DNA from: DATJHM01 sp035493895
Lineage (GTDB): Bacteria > Chloroflexota > Ktedonobacteria > Ktedonobacterales > Ktedonobacteraceae
Reading direction: 5' to 3'
Assembly: GCA_035493895.1 (NCBI GenBank)
Contig: DATJHM010000117.1
Location: 1 to 30,434, forward strand
Length of the DNA: 30,434 nucleotides
Below are positions 22,504 through 30,120 of the stretch, in pieces. The position numbers were made by a program, and so were the translations under genes. Every line of letters begins with the position of its first letter. The first letter of the stretch is position 1. A model generated the notes under the pieces. It was not told the origin of the DNA, made no database searches, and saw only the letters and a list, made by a program, of their open reading frames with translations.

Positions 22504-23301
22504 ATGAAAGATTTCTCGATCTTTACTACCAGTGATGGATGTCGGATTGCCTATCGATTCGATGGACCAGCCGACAAACCAGTGTTGGTTCTATCGAACT
22601 CCATTGGCACCACATTGAACATGTGGGATAGACAAATCCAAGATTTATCGACACATTTCCACGTTCTCCGCTATGATACGCGGGGTCATGGCGCTTCTGG
22701 CGTCCCGGTGGGGGCATATTCGGTTGACAGGCTTGGGCGGGATGTGATTGAACTGCTCGACGCATTGAATATTAGCCGAGTACATTTCTGCGGACTGTCG
22801 CTAGGTGGAATGGTCGGCCAGTGGTTGGGCATCCATACGCCCGAGAGAATAGACCGACTCATTCTGTGCAATACCTCGTCATTCCTGGGGCCAGCCGAGC
22901 AATGGGATAGCCGGATTGCCTCCGTGCTGCAAGCCGAGAACCTATCAGAAACCCCCGATATGTTCCTCAGGAATTGGTTCCCTCCACAGATGCTGGAGGC
23001 GGAGAGTGCCATCATAGAGTCGTTTCGCGCCATGCTGCTGGCTATTCAGCCCCAAGGATATGCTGGATGCTACGCTGCTGTCCGCGACATGGATATGCGC
23101 CGGACCGTGGCGCTTATCCGCTGCCCGACACTGGTAATTGCTGGTCAGTATGATACGGTGACGCTCGCCAGTCACGGCGAATTGATCGCCGAGAGTGTGC
23201 CTGGAGCAAAGCTTGTTATTTTACCCTCAGTACACCTGTCGAATATAGAGTATCCCGCCGAGTTTCTGAGCATAGTGCTCGAATTTTTGACTTCGAAGTG
23301 A
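22504..23301 (+). CDS. Alpha/beta hydrolase, 3-oxoadipate enol-lactonase-like
   Basis: 265 aa. PcaD-like features are LSNSIGTTLNMWDRQI, RYDTRGHGAS and GLSLGGMVGQWLG with the nucleophile S99. Also present are D217 in AGQYDTVT and H244 in SVHLSNIEYP, completing the Ser-Asp-His triad. PcaD hydrolyses 3-oxoadipate enol-lactone in aromatic degradation, but no other protocatechuate/catechol gene is in the window. The physiological substrate may therefore be another lactone or ester. GAGGAG lies 10 nt upstream of the ATG. Codon choice is less biased towards GC-ending codons than in neighbours (impression, not computed), which would fit transfer together with the divergent HxlR gene. Confidence 0.85.
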   Translation: MKDFSIFTTSDGCRIAYRFDGPADKPVLVLSNSIGTTLNMWDRQIQDLSTHFHVLRYDTRGHGASGVPVGAYSVDRLGRDVIELLDALNISRVHFCGLSLGGMVGQWLGIHTPERIDRLILCNTSSFLGPAEQWDSRIASVLQAENLSETPDMFLRNWFPPQMLEAESAIIESFRAMLLAIQPQGYAGCYAAVRDMDMRRTVALIRCPTLVIAGQYDTVTLASHGELIAESVPGAKLVILPSVHLSNIEYPAEFLSIVLEFLTSK

Positions 23302-23311
23302 AGGTAAAAGG

Positions 23312-23412
23312 GCTCGAAGTGGTCGAGCTGTAAGTTGGCGATGGGTGGCTTTCGTCCCAGCCTCGGAGGACGAGATGCAGATGCATGAGGCCGCCCATCG
23401 CCTCCATTGCTA
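23312..23412. terminator. Nested hairpins between convergent hydrolase and propeller genes
   Basis: GCTCGA/TCGAGC with a 5-nt loop (23312-23328) is followed by GGCGATGGGTGGC (23337-23349) pairing with GCCGCCCATCGCC (23400-23412), one mismatch, enclosing a smaller TCGTCC/GGACGA stem. It may act as a bidirectional termination or spacer element. It differs from the GTAGAG repeat family. Confidence 0.55.
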
Positions 23413-23419
23413 GCTATCC

Positions 23420-24580
23420 CTACTCGTGAAAATTTGTCAGTGGCGTGATTTCGCCGCTGTCTGTCAGGCGGTAAAGATTCCAGATCTGGCCGGGATATTG
23501 TTGGGCGACGAGCAGGCTCTGGCCATCTGGCAAGAGCGCGAGAAAGTAGGTAAGAGAGTGCTCTGTTAAGCGGCTCAGCGTACGCCAGACGACTTCTATA
23601 CAATAGACATTGACGGCCTGCTGCTCCGTCACGAGGAAATATACCTTCTGACCATCCTGACTCCAGACGGGACGATAGGGACCGGGAGTACCCAGGCTGC
23701 TAAAGGCTTGCGGAAGCGTGGCATTGTCGAGCTCGGGGGTCAATAATAATGTGTTATCGCCCACGTTGCCATGACGCGTCACCAGATAAAGATGCTGCGT
23801 ACTACTGGTGGATGACTCCTCCTCCTGGCTTGCCACAATAATCACCGTACGTCCATCCGGTGCCCAGGCATAACAGTCTATCTCCAGCATACGGTTTGTC
23901 AGACAACGCGCCTCACCCGTCGCGGGCGCAATCGCCCATAAATCCGTCAAGAATGAGCGCTCTCGATCTTCAGCCTCATTGCGGAGAATACCAATTTCCT
24001 GACCATCCGGCGTCCAGGAGGGCTGAGTATAATCTACGGCATCATGCGTTAAACGTTGCAACGCTCCAGCACTCTCGCCCGGCGCTGGCATCACAAAGAG
24101 TTGGGTAAACTGCTCAAAACGACCATTCCCCCTGGCACTCACCGCCCCCATCTCCACTTCCCCCTGCTGAGCCAGCGGGGCAGCCAGCGCAGTGAACGCT
24201 AACCAGCGTCCATTCGGCGACCAGGCTATCTCATTGACCCCAAAGGCCATCGTGGTGAGCTTTTGCGCCTCCTCGCCCTCAATCGAGGTCAGCCAGATTT
24301 GCTGATGCTGATCGTTCTGGTCTGAGAGAAAAAGAATGCGCTGGCTATCTGGTGCCCATACAGGCGAGCTGATCTGTTGCAGGCTCGAGAGCAACATACG
24401 AGGCTCATCCAGCGCCTGTCCCTGTGGATTGAGCGCAAGGAGAAACAGTGCATTGCGCTCTTGATCGCGTTTCTTGTCAAGCCAATGTCCCACAAACACA
24501 ATAAAGCGACCATCTGGAGAGACGGCTATCTCTCCAAGAGACTGTACATTTCTAAAGCCTTCTTGAGTCTGCTTTCGCAC
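23420..24580 (-). CDS. Free-standing seven-bladed PD40/TolB-like propeller protein
   Basis: 386 aa from the GTG at 24580, which has AGGAGG 7 nt upstream; a TTG one codon earlier is less well spaced. Seven PD40-type blade motifs follow in order: SPDGRFIVF, APDSQRILF, SPNGRWLAF, TPDGQEIGI, APDGRTVII, SQDGQKVYF and LPDGQSLLV. The sequence, including the closing LTNFHE, closely resembles the N-terminal propeller of S9C acylaminoacyl/prolyl-oligopeptidases. It stops exactly where their alpha/beta hydrolase domain would begin, and none is found in the next 118 nt in any frame. No signal peptide. It may be a truncated peptidase or an intact binding propeller. Confidence 0.78.
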   Translation of the reverse strand: MRKQTQEGFRNVQSLGEIAVSPDGRFIVFVGHWLDKKRDQERNALFLLALNPQGQALDEPRMLLSSLQQISSPVWAPDSQRILFLSDQNDQHQQIWLTSIEGEEAQKLTTMAFGVNEIAWSPNGRWLAFTALAAPLAQQGEVEMGAVSARGNGRFEQFTQLFVMPAPGESAGALQRLTHDAVDYTQPSWTPDGQEIGILRNEAEDRERSFLTDLWAIAPATGEARCLTNRMLEIDCYAWAPDGRTVIIVASQEEESSTSSTQHLYLVTRHGNVGDNTLLLTPELDNATLPQAFSSLGTPGPYRPVWSQDGQKVYFLVTEQQAVNVYCIEVVWRTLSRLTEHSLTYFLALLPDGQSLLVAQQYPGQIWNLYRLTDSGEITPLTNFHE

Positions 24581-24645
24581 CAAACAACCTCCTGGCTGAT
24601 ATTGTTGCTTCTTCTACCATCTCTTACGCGATAGGGACTTTTGTC

Positions 24646-24651
24646 TGTCAA
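24646..24651 (-). promoter_or_regulatory. Possible -35 of the propeller gene
   Basis: TTGACA on the minus strand (24646-24651) is followed after 18 nt by a poor GTAAGA -10-like box. Only the -35 is convincing. Confidence 0.25.
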
Positions 24652-24788
24652 TCAGCCGATAAGAATATGGCGCTTCTTTCGCAGGCTATTATCCTCTCAA
24701 GAAACGCCATACTGTAATACGTGTCTTAGTTACACTGCGAGAAAATTGTAGGTTCACACGCTTTCCCCGCAAAAACAGCCGGGGCAAT

Positions 24789-25712
24789 CTAGCGAATAGA
24801 ACCCTCGTAGATACCCATGATTGTACCCAGGAACTTCAAGGCATCTTCTTTCTTACGCTGGAACGAGTTGCGTCCAATGATCGAGCCAAATCCGCCGCCA
24901 TCGCGAATTGCACGGGCCTCGTTAAAGACCTGATCATCAGCTGCCGTCGCACCACCGGAGAAAATGACGATACGACGACCATCAAACGAGCTCTGGATGA
25001 CGTGCTGCACACGCTCGGCCAGGGTCGAAATGGGGATCTCGTACTTCTGGTAGACTTTCTGCGCCTCGGCCAGTTCGACCTTTGCACTGGGCAACTTCAC
25101 CTTGATGATGTCTGCACCCAATTGGGCCGCAATCTGTGCTGCGTAAGTAACGACATCAACAGCGGTCTCGCCCTCTTTACTCAACGAGCTACCGCGCGGA
25201 TACGACCAGACAACGACGGCCAGACCAGCGTCATGCGCCTCCTGGGTCAGTTCACGCAACTGCTCGTACATGATGGTGCGCTCGCTCGATCCGGGATAAA
25301 TAGTAAAGCCGACCGCGACACACCCCAGACGCAGAGCATCCTCGACACCAGAGGTCACTGCCGAAAGAGGATCACGCTCATCATTGAGGACATCATGATT
25401 GTTGCATTTCAAAATCAAGGGGATTTCGCCCGCATACTCTGCCGCCGCAGCTGCCAAAGAGCCTAATGGGGCCGCATATGCGTTACAACCGGACTCAATC
25501 GCCAGTTGGAAATGATAGCGAGGATCATATCCAGCCGGATTCGGCGCAAAACTGCGCGCAGGACCATGCTCGAATCCCTGGTCTACCGGCAGAATGACCA
25601 TTTTGCCAGTCCCGGCCAGGCGACCATGATTTAGCATACGCGCCAGGTTCGTTCGTACGCCGGGATTCTCGCTGCTGTACCAACTTAAAATCTCACGAGT
25701 TTTTTCGCTCAT
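24789..25712 (-). CDS. Class I fructose-bisphosphate aldolase (DhnA type)
   Basis: 307 aa, the normal size of DhnA/FbaB-type class I aldolases, which cleave fructose-1,6-bisphosphate through a Schiff base in glycolysis and gluconeogenesis. Visible signatures are MVILPVDQGFEHGP, the likely Schiff-base Lys204 in GADIIKVKLP, VVVWSYPRGS and the phosphate-binding IVIFSGGA...GSIIGRNSFQR. AAGGAA lies 6 nt upstream of the ATG. Single gene. Its leader contains a CTATCG...CGATAG stem (25763-25797), and a further inverted repeat lies at 25871-25895. Confidence 0.92.
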   Translation of the reverse strand: MSEKTREILSWYSSENPGVRTNLARMLNHGRLAGTGKMVILPVDQGFEHGPARSFAPNPAGYDPRYHFQLAIESGCNAYAAPLGSLAAAAAEYAGEIPLILKCNNHDVLNDERDPLSAVTSGVEDALRLGCVAVGFTIYPGSSERTIMYEQLRELTQEAHDAGLAVVVWSYPRGSSLSKEGETAVDVVTYAAQIAAQLGADIIKVKLPSAKVELAEAQKVYQKYEIPISTLAERVQHVIQSSFDGRRIVIFSGGATAADDQVFNEARAIRDGGGFGSIIGRNSFQRKKEDALKFLGTIMGIYEGSIR

Positions 25713-26200
25713 TTGTTATTCCTTTTCGCGATGTAAAAAAAGTGACACAAGCTATTTTTACTCTATCGTTCTCCCCCATTTTATCACGGGGCGATAGTAA
25801 GAAGAAAATCAATCGCACTCTGTTTCGTCACAACCTGGTCACACAAATTACCCAGAACAATCGGTTTATTTTGCGTAGAGGTGTCTTTTACGCAATCTGC
25901 TTTACAGTGTAGCATAGCAGGAAAACTCTCACAAGCGCCATTATGCGATCGAGAGAGTATACAACTTCGCTCTACGCTTGCAGATACAGAGATCGCAAAT
26001 GTAATGATCTTGTCTATATGTACATCTCCACCAGTATAGGCATAGTAGAAACGTATAATCTTGTTACATCACACACATTGGCACGTTCCTATACCTGGGT
26101 GGTAGGGAATAACTTCCTTCTTCATTCGAAACAGGTATGCTTGCGGCTGAGCGATACTCTCGCACGACGTACAGCAGGTTTTTAAGGAGAGTTGACATAT
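25713..26200. other. Divergent aldolase/coiled-coil gene intergenic region
   Basis: 488 nt without a supported gene. Besides the stem at 25763-25797 there is a perfect TTGCGTA/TACGCAA inverted repeat (25871-25895, 11-nt loop) and a CTGCT/AGCAG pair (25897-25920). A TATAAT (26054-26059) on the plus strand, with a poor -35, may serve the gene at 26201. Confidence 0.5.
25763..25797. promoter_or_regulatory. Inverted repeat in the aldolase upstream region
   Basis: CTATCG pairs with CGATAG, and CCCC with GGGG inside it, with a 4-nt bulge, about 50 nt upstream of the aldolase start. It is a leader hairpin or operator candidate. Confidence 0.35.
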
Positions 26201-26800
26201 ATGATCAAAGGTAACAATTTCGAGCACATCGCACAAGAAATTATACATCTTCAGCAGCGCATGGCCGCTCTGAGGGCTGAAAATACTGATTTACGCCAGC
26301 AACTGAGCAATCTTCGCAGTGGGCGCACTATCCTCGTCGAGATTGCAGGGAAACGCTTCTCGTTCTCCGTTGACGCGACAGAAGCACCTGCCCAGAACGC
26401 CGTTGACGCGACAGAAGCGCCTGCCCAGAACGCCGTTGACGCACCAAAGGCCCCTGCGCAAGAGGCAACGACAACGCCTGCGCTCCCCGAGCAGCCCTCG
26501 ACTCCCCCCATACAGCTGGAGCCATCTTCCTCTATTTCGTCCACCGTTGAGGTCCCCCAGGACTACCCCACTACGCCGCGTATCAAAGCGCTACAGGATG
26601 AAGAAAAGGATGATGCGGAGGAGAAAAACCGGGCACGCCCATCTACGTTCCTCGAAGAGATTATGCTCGACGAGTTCGCAGCTGCGGCAAGCACGCCACT
26701 GGCTGTCTGGACGGGTCCGCTGAAGAAGCCGGAGCCGATTAGCGAAGATCAAAAAGAGGCGCTACGTCGGGAGTTGATGGGGAGCTTTCTCCTCGAATAA
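26201..26800 (+). CDS. Hypothetical coiled-coil protein with VDATEAPAQNA repeats
   Basis: 199 aa from the ATG at 26201; AAGGAG is 11 nt upstream, and a TTG at 26192 would be only 2 nt from it. Residues about 10-45 form a coiled coil (HLQQRMAALRAENTDLRQQL), followed by a short hydrophobic beta-like piece (TILVEIAGKRFSFSV). Next come three 11-residue repeats: two exact VDATEAPAQNA and a diverged third. A Pro/Ser/Thr-rich linker follows, then an acidic C-terminal helical region ending DQKEALRRELMGSFLLE. Two of the repeats are 33-bp near-exact DNA duplications. No family recognised; the architecture suggests a scaffold or polar adaptor. It is convergent with the next gene, stops separated by 5 nt. 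Confidence 0.75.
   Translation: MIKGNNFEHIAQEIIHLQQRMAALRAENTDLRQQLSNLRSGRTILVEIAGKRFSFSVDATEAPAQNAVDATEAPAQNAVDAPKAPAQEATTTPALPEQPSTPPIQLEPSSSISSTVEVPQDYPTTPRIKALQDEEKDDAEEKNRARPSTFLEEIMLDEFAAAASTPLAVWTGPLKKPEPISEDQKEALRRELMGSFLLE
26369..26467 (+). repeat. Three 33-bp in-frame tandem repeats
   Basis: Units start at 26369, 26402 and 26435. The first two differ at one base; the third is diverged. The length is a multiple of three, so copy number can change without breaking the frame. Confidence 0.9.
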
Positions 26801-26805
26801 CCCCT

Positions 26806-27885
26806 TCACGATGGGAGCAACACGGTCTGAGCAGCCTGCGCAAAACCGCTTTGTGGCTGAGCCAGCAACAGAAACGTCAGCACATTGCTCCCTTGTGGCA
26901 CGACAAATGTCACGCTACCACTTGTTCCGGTGGTACCTGCGGCAAAGGAGACTGGCAGGTTCGCATCGTGCGGTGATGCTTGCAGAACGCCTACCTGCAA
27001 ACGCATATAATCAAAGGGCGAGCCAGGAATGACGATTTGCGAGAGCGGATTCGCCACGCTCAACGCAATGGTCAGGTAGCGCATGCCCTTTTTTGCTTGC
27101 TGCCCGCTCATGCCCAGTCTTGAGGTGGCGCTATGCAATGTCCAGTTCAATCCCTGATACTGCAAGGTTGCATGCAATGGGCTTTCGTGTGGCGCATACT
27201 TGCTGAGATCTGCATGACCGCTGAGTGGCAGCAGGATCGCAGTCTCGTCCTTGCTGCCCAGCTGGAAGGTCAGTTGCGCAATTTTTATTGCGATCGGGAC
27301 ACTAAAATCCAGATATCCTTTCTGCATTGCACCGGCCTTCAGCGCCGTATCAATGGTAATCGTCAGCGGAGAGACGCTACTTCCGCCAGGCAGCACGAGA
27401 TGCGCCACTTCGCTATAGGGTATGGAGAGGTTCCAGGGAAACGGGTTGCTGGTCTGGAGAAAGACTCTGATCATGCCATTGCGATCGGAAAGTGGATCAT
27501 CCAGAAAATACTGGCTCTGTGCGACGTTCTTGATAAGATAGGTGAGGCCAGCGTATGGCATCTCGGCCCGGATCATCCGGCTTGTGATCGGAGGCTGTAT
27601 GGTATTGCTATACCATTGCCAGCCGCCGACGCCCAGCAGTAAGAGCATGATCAGGCTGAAAAGGACAATCGTTCTGTACGAGAGCTTGTAGCGAGGAGTG
27701 ATAGGTATCGTCTCATTTGCCCGTCCCTGTTCCAGCGTTCCTGCGCGCACAATAGGAGTTTGCGGGAGAGCATAGGCAACGGCTTCAATTGCCTGCACGC
27801 TCAATCCACAGTTCGGACAGAAACGCTGCCAGGGAACCGCTTCTGCTCCACAACGAGGACAATGAGGAGGGATAACCTGCTCCAT
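26806..27885 (-). CDS. Zinc-ribbon single-pass membrane protein
   Basis: 359 aa. An N-terminal double-CxxC zinc ribbon (CPRCGAEAVPWQRFCPNCG; C9, C12, C23, C26) is followed by a linker, one membrane helix (about residues 70-88, TIVLFSLIMLLLLGVGGW) and a ~265-residue domain predicted to lie outside the cell. That domain is rich in beta-like segments and contains no Cys, with pieces such as LTITIDTALKAG and VTFVVPQGSNVLTFLL. Zinc-ribbon proteins with this layout are common in Chloroflexota and mostly unstudied. AAAGGAG lies 7 nt upstream of the ATG. It may sense or bind an extracytoplasmic ligand and signal through the ribbon; this is inference. Confidence 0.8.
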   Translation of the reverse strand: MEQVIPPHCPRCGAEAVPWQRFCPNCGLSVQAIEAVAYALPQTPIVRAGTLEQGRANETIPITPRYKLSYRTIVLFSLIMLLLLGVGGWQWYSNTIQPPITSRMIRAEMPYAGLTYLIKNVAQSQYFLDDPLSDRNGMIRVFLQTSNPFPWNLSIPYSEVAHLVLPGGSSVSPLTITIDTALKAGAMQKGYLDFSVPIAIKIAQLTFQLGSKDETAILLPLSGHADLSKYAPHESPLHATLQYQGLNWTLHSATSRLGMSGQQAKKGMRYLTIALSVANPLSQIVIPGSPFDYMRLQVGVLQASPHDANLPVSFAAGTTGTSGSVTFVVPQGSNVLTFLLLAQPQSGFAQAAQTVLLPS

Positions 27886-28065
27886 AGCTATTCTCCTTTA
27901 TATAGCAATATATCAATAAATAATGATATTTATTCTCTATTATTATATTCCTACGCCATTACAGGTAAACAGATAGATGATGTGCCTGGTACAGATAAGC
28001 CACGCCGTTATGGGAAAATGAACAGGGGAAAAACCTGTCGTGGGGCAGCAATTCTCCCTGCAACA

Positions 28066-28074
28066 TGGTATAAT
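28066..28074 (+). promoter_or_regulatory. Extended -10 of uvrB
   Basis: TGGTATAAT (TGn plus TATAAT at 28069-28074) lies 52 nt upstream of the start codon, with a weak -35. No SOS (LexA) box could be recognised with confidence. Confidence 0.5.
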
Positions 28075-28125
28075 GAGTGAGTTATTGGAATAAATATTCT
28101 ACATTACCCATAGGAAAGCAGCGTC

Positions 28126-30120
28126 ATGCCAGATTTTAAAGTCGAAGCCCCCTTTGAGCCTACCGGTGATCAACCTGATGCCATTGCGCAACTCGCTGAG
28201 GGCATCAAGAACGGCCAGAAGTATCAGACACTGCTGGGTGTAACCGGAAGCGGCAAAACGTATACAGTCGCGAAAGTGGTTGAGCAGGTACAGAAACCGA
28301 CGCTGGTGCTCGCCCCGAACAAAACGCTCGCGGCTCAGCTCTATAGTGAGTATAAAGAATTCTTCCCAAATAATGCCGTTGAGTATTTTGTCTCTTACTA
28401 CGATTATTATCAGCCAGAAGCCTATATTGCGCGTACAGATACCTATGTTGAGAAAGAGAGTATGCTCAACGAGGAGATCGAGAAGCTGCGTCTCTCAGCG
28501 ACACGCAGTCTCTTTGAGCGTAAAGATGTCTTAATTGTGGCTTCGGTCTCCTGCATCTATGGTCTGGGCAGTCCAGAAGAGTATGGCGAAGTGGTCCTGA
28601 CGCTGAAGGTCGGCGAGGAGCGCAGGCGCGATCGGATTCTACGCCACCTGACAGAAATTCAATATGAGCGCAATGATGCCAACTTTATTCGCGGCCGCTT
28701 CCGTGTGCGCGGTGATGTGGTGGAGTTGTTCCCGGCGTATGAGGACGTGGCGGTGCGCATCGAGTTCTTTGGCGACGAGATCGAGCGTATGACCGATATC
28801 GATCCCCTCACGGGCGAGGTGCTGGGCAGACGCCAGCGCCTGGATGTCTATCCCGCCAAGCACTGGGTGACGACGCAGGAACGTCTGAATCAGGCGGTTA
28901 CCTTGATCGAACAGGAGCTGGTCGAGCGTCTGGAAGAGCTGGAGACCGAGGGCAGGATTCTAGAAGCTGCGCGTTTGAAGCAGCGCACCAATTTTGATAT
29001 CGAGATGTTGCGCGAGACGGGCTTTTGCTCGGGCGTTGAGAACTATTCGCGCCATCTGGCCGGTCGAGGTCCCGGCGAGCAGCCCTGGACCCTGCTCGAC
29101 TATATGCCCAACGATTTTCTGCTGGTGGTCGATGAGTCGCATGTGGCGCTTCCCCAGGTACGCGGCATGTTCGCGGGCGATCGTTCGCGCAAGCAGGTGC
29201 TGGTCGACTACGGTTTTCGTTTGCCTTCCGCGATGGATAATCGACCATTGATGTTTCCCGAATTTGAAAATGAGCTCAGTCAGGCCTTGTTCGTCTCGGC
29301 CACCCCTGGTCCCTATGAGTATGAGCATAGTCAGGCCATTGTGGAGCAAGTGATTCGTCCGACAGGCCTGATCGATCCCGAGATCTCTGTGCGTGAGACA
29401 AAGGGACAGATTGACGATCTGCTGGACGAGATCCGCAAACGTGTCGAGCGCAAACAACGCGTGCTCGTCACGACGTTGACGAAGAAGATGGCCGAAGATC
29501 TTGCTGACTATATGCAAGAATTACAGATCAAGGTGCATTACTTGCATTCGGAGATTGACACGATTGAGCGCGTCGAGATTCTACGCGATCTGCGTCTGGG
29601 CGTCTACGATGTGGTCGTTGGAATTAATCTTTTGCGCGAAGGTCTGGATCTGCCGGAGGTCTCGCTGGTGGCGATCCTCGATGCCGATAAAGAGGGCTTT
29701 CTGCGTTCGGAGGGCTCGCTCATCCAGATTATCGGACGCGCCGCACGTCACGTTGAGGGCTCGGTGATTATGTACGCCGACAGGATCACTCGCTCGATGC
29801 AGCGCGCTATCGACGAGACCAATCGTCGTCGCAAGCTACAGGTGAGCTATAACGAGCGCCACAATATTACGCCTCGTGGCATTATTAAAGAGGTGAAAAC
29901 GCTCTCCGACCGTCTGAAGGCGATGGCTGGAGCTACCGTTGCTGAGGAGGATGGCAAGGCAGTCTCGGTGGCGCTGGCGGGCATTCCGAAAGATGAAGCG
30001 CTCCGCCTGATTAAGGATCTCGAATCGCAGATGCGGGCTGCGGCTAAACAGCTAGAATTTGAGAAGGCCGGTCAGCTCCGCGATCAGATCATCGAGATTC
30101 GCCGCGCCATGATCGAGTAG
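28126..30120 (+). CDS. uvrB: Excinuclease ABC subunit B
   Basis: 664 aa, the standard length. UvrB is the damage-verifying helicase-like subunit of nucleotide excision repair, loaded by UvrA and recruiting UvrC. Seen are Walker A GVTGSGKT (residues 38-45), the beta-hairpin YYDYYQPEAYIARTDTYVEK starting at 91, and the DEAD-type DESH (336-339). Also present are helicase motifs in VGINLLREGLDLPEVSLV and QIIGRAARHVEG, and a C-terminal UVR domain (DLESQMRAAAKQLEFEKAGQ). AGGAAAG lies about 7 nt upstream of the ATG. The stop codon TAG is the first triplet of the TAGAGGCGCGGCTTGTCTGC repeat module. No uvrA or uvrC is in the window. Confidence 0.97.
   Translation: MPDFKVEAPFEPTGDQPDAIAQLAEGIKNGQKYQTLLGVTGSGKTYTVAKVVEQVQKPTLVLAPNKTLAAQLYSEYKEFFPNNAVEYFVSYYDYYQPEAYIARTDTYVEKESMLNEEIEKLRLSATRSLFERKDVLIVASVSCIYGLGSPEEYGEVVLTLKVGEERRRDRILRHLTEIQYERNDANFIRGRFRVRGDVVELFPAYEDVAVRIEFFGDEIERMTDIDPLTGEVLGRRQRLDVYPAKHWVTTQERLNQAVTLIEQELVERLEELETEGRILEAARLKQRTNFDIEMLRETGFCSGVENYSRHLAGRGPGEQPWTLLDYMPNDFLLVVDESHVALPQVRGMFAGDRSRKQVLVDYGFRLPSAMDNRPLMFPEFENELSQALFVSATPGPYEYEHSQAIVEQVIRPTGLIDPEISVRETKGQIDDLLDEIRKRVERKQRVLVTTLTKKMAEDLADYMQELQIKVHYLHSEIDTIERVEILRDLRLGVYDVVVGINLLREGLDLPEVSLVAILDADKEGFLRSEGSLIQIIGRAARHVEGSVIMYADRITRSMQRAIDETNRRRKLQVSYNERHNITPRGIIKEVKTLSDRLKAMAGATVAEEDGKAVSVALAGIPKDEALRLIKDLESQMRAAAKQLEFEKAGQLRDQIIEIRRAMIE

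Noticed and set aside
23172..23603. Minus-strand frame spanning the PcaD 3' end and the hairpins, considered as remnant of the missing S9 catalytic domain
   Set aside because: The translation shows no GxSxG, no S9 motifs and overlaps two genes; it is not a recognisable remnant.
24765..24784. CCCCG/CGGGG stem after the aldolase stop, considered a terminator
   Set aside because: A five-base-pair stem with a long loop and no T-tract on the minus strand.
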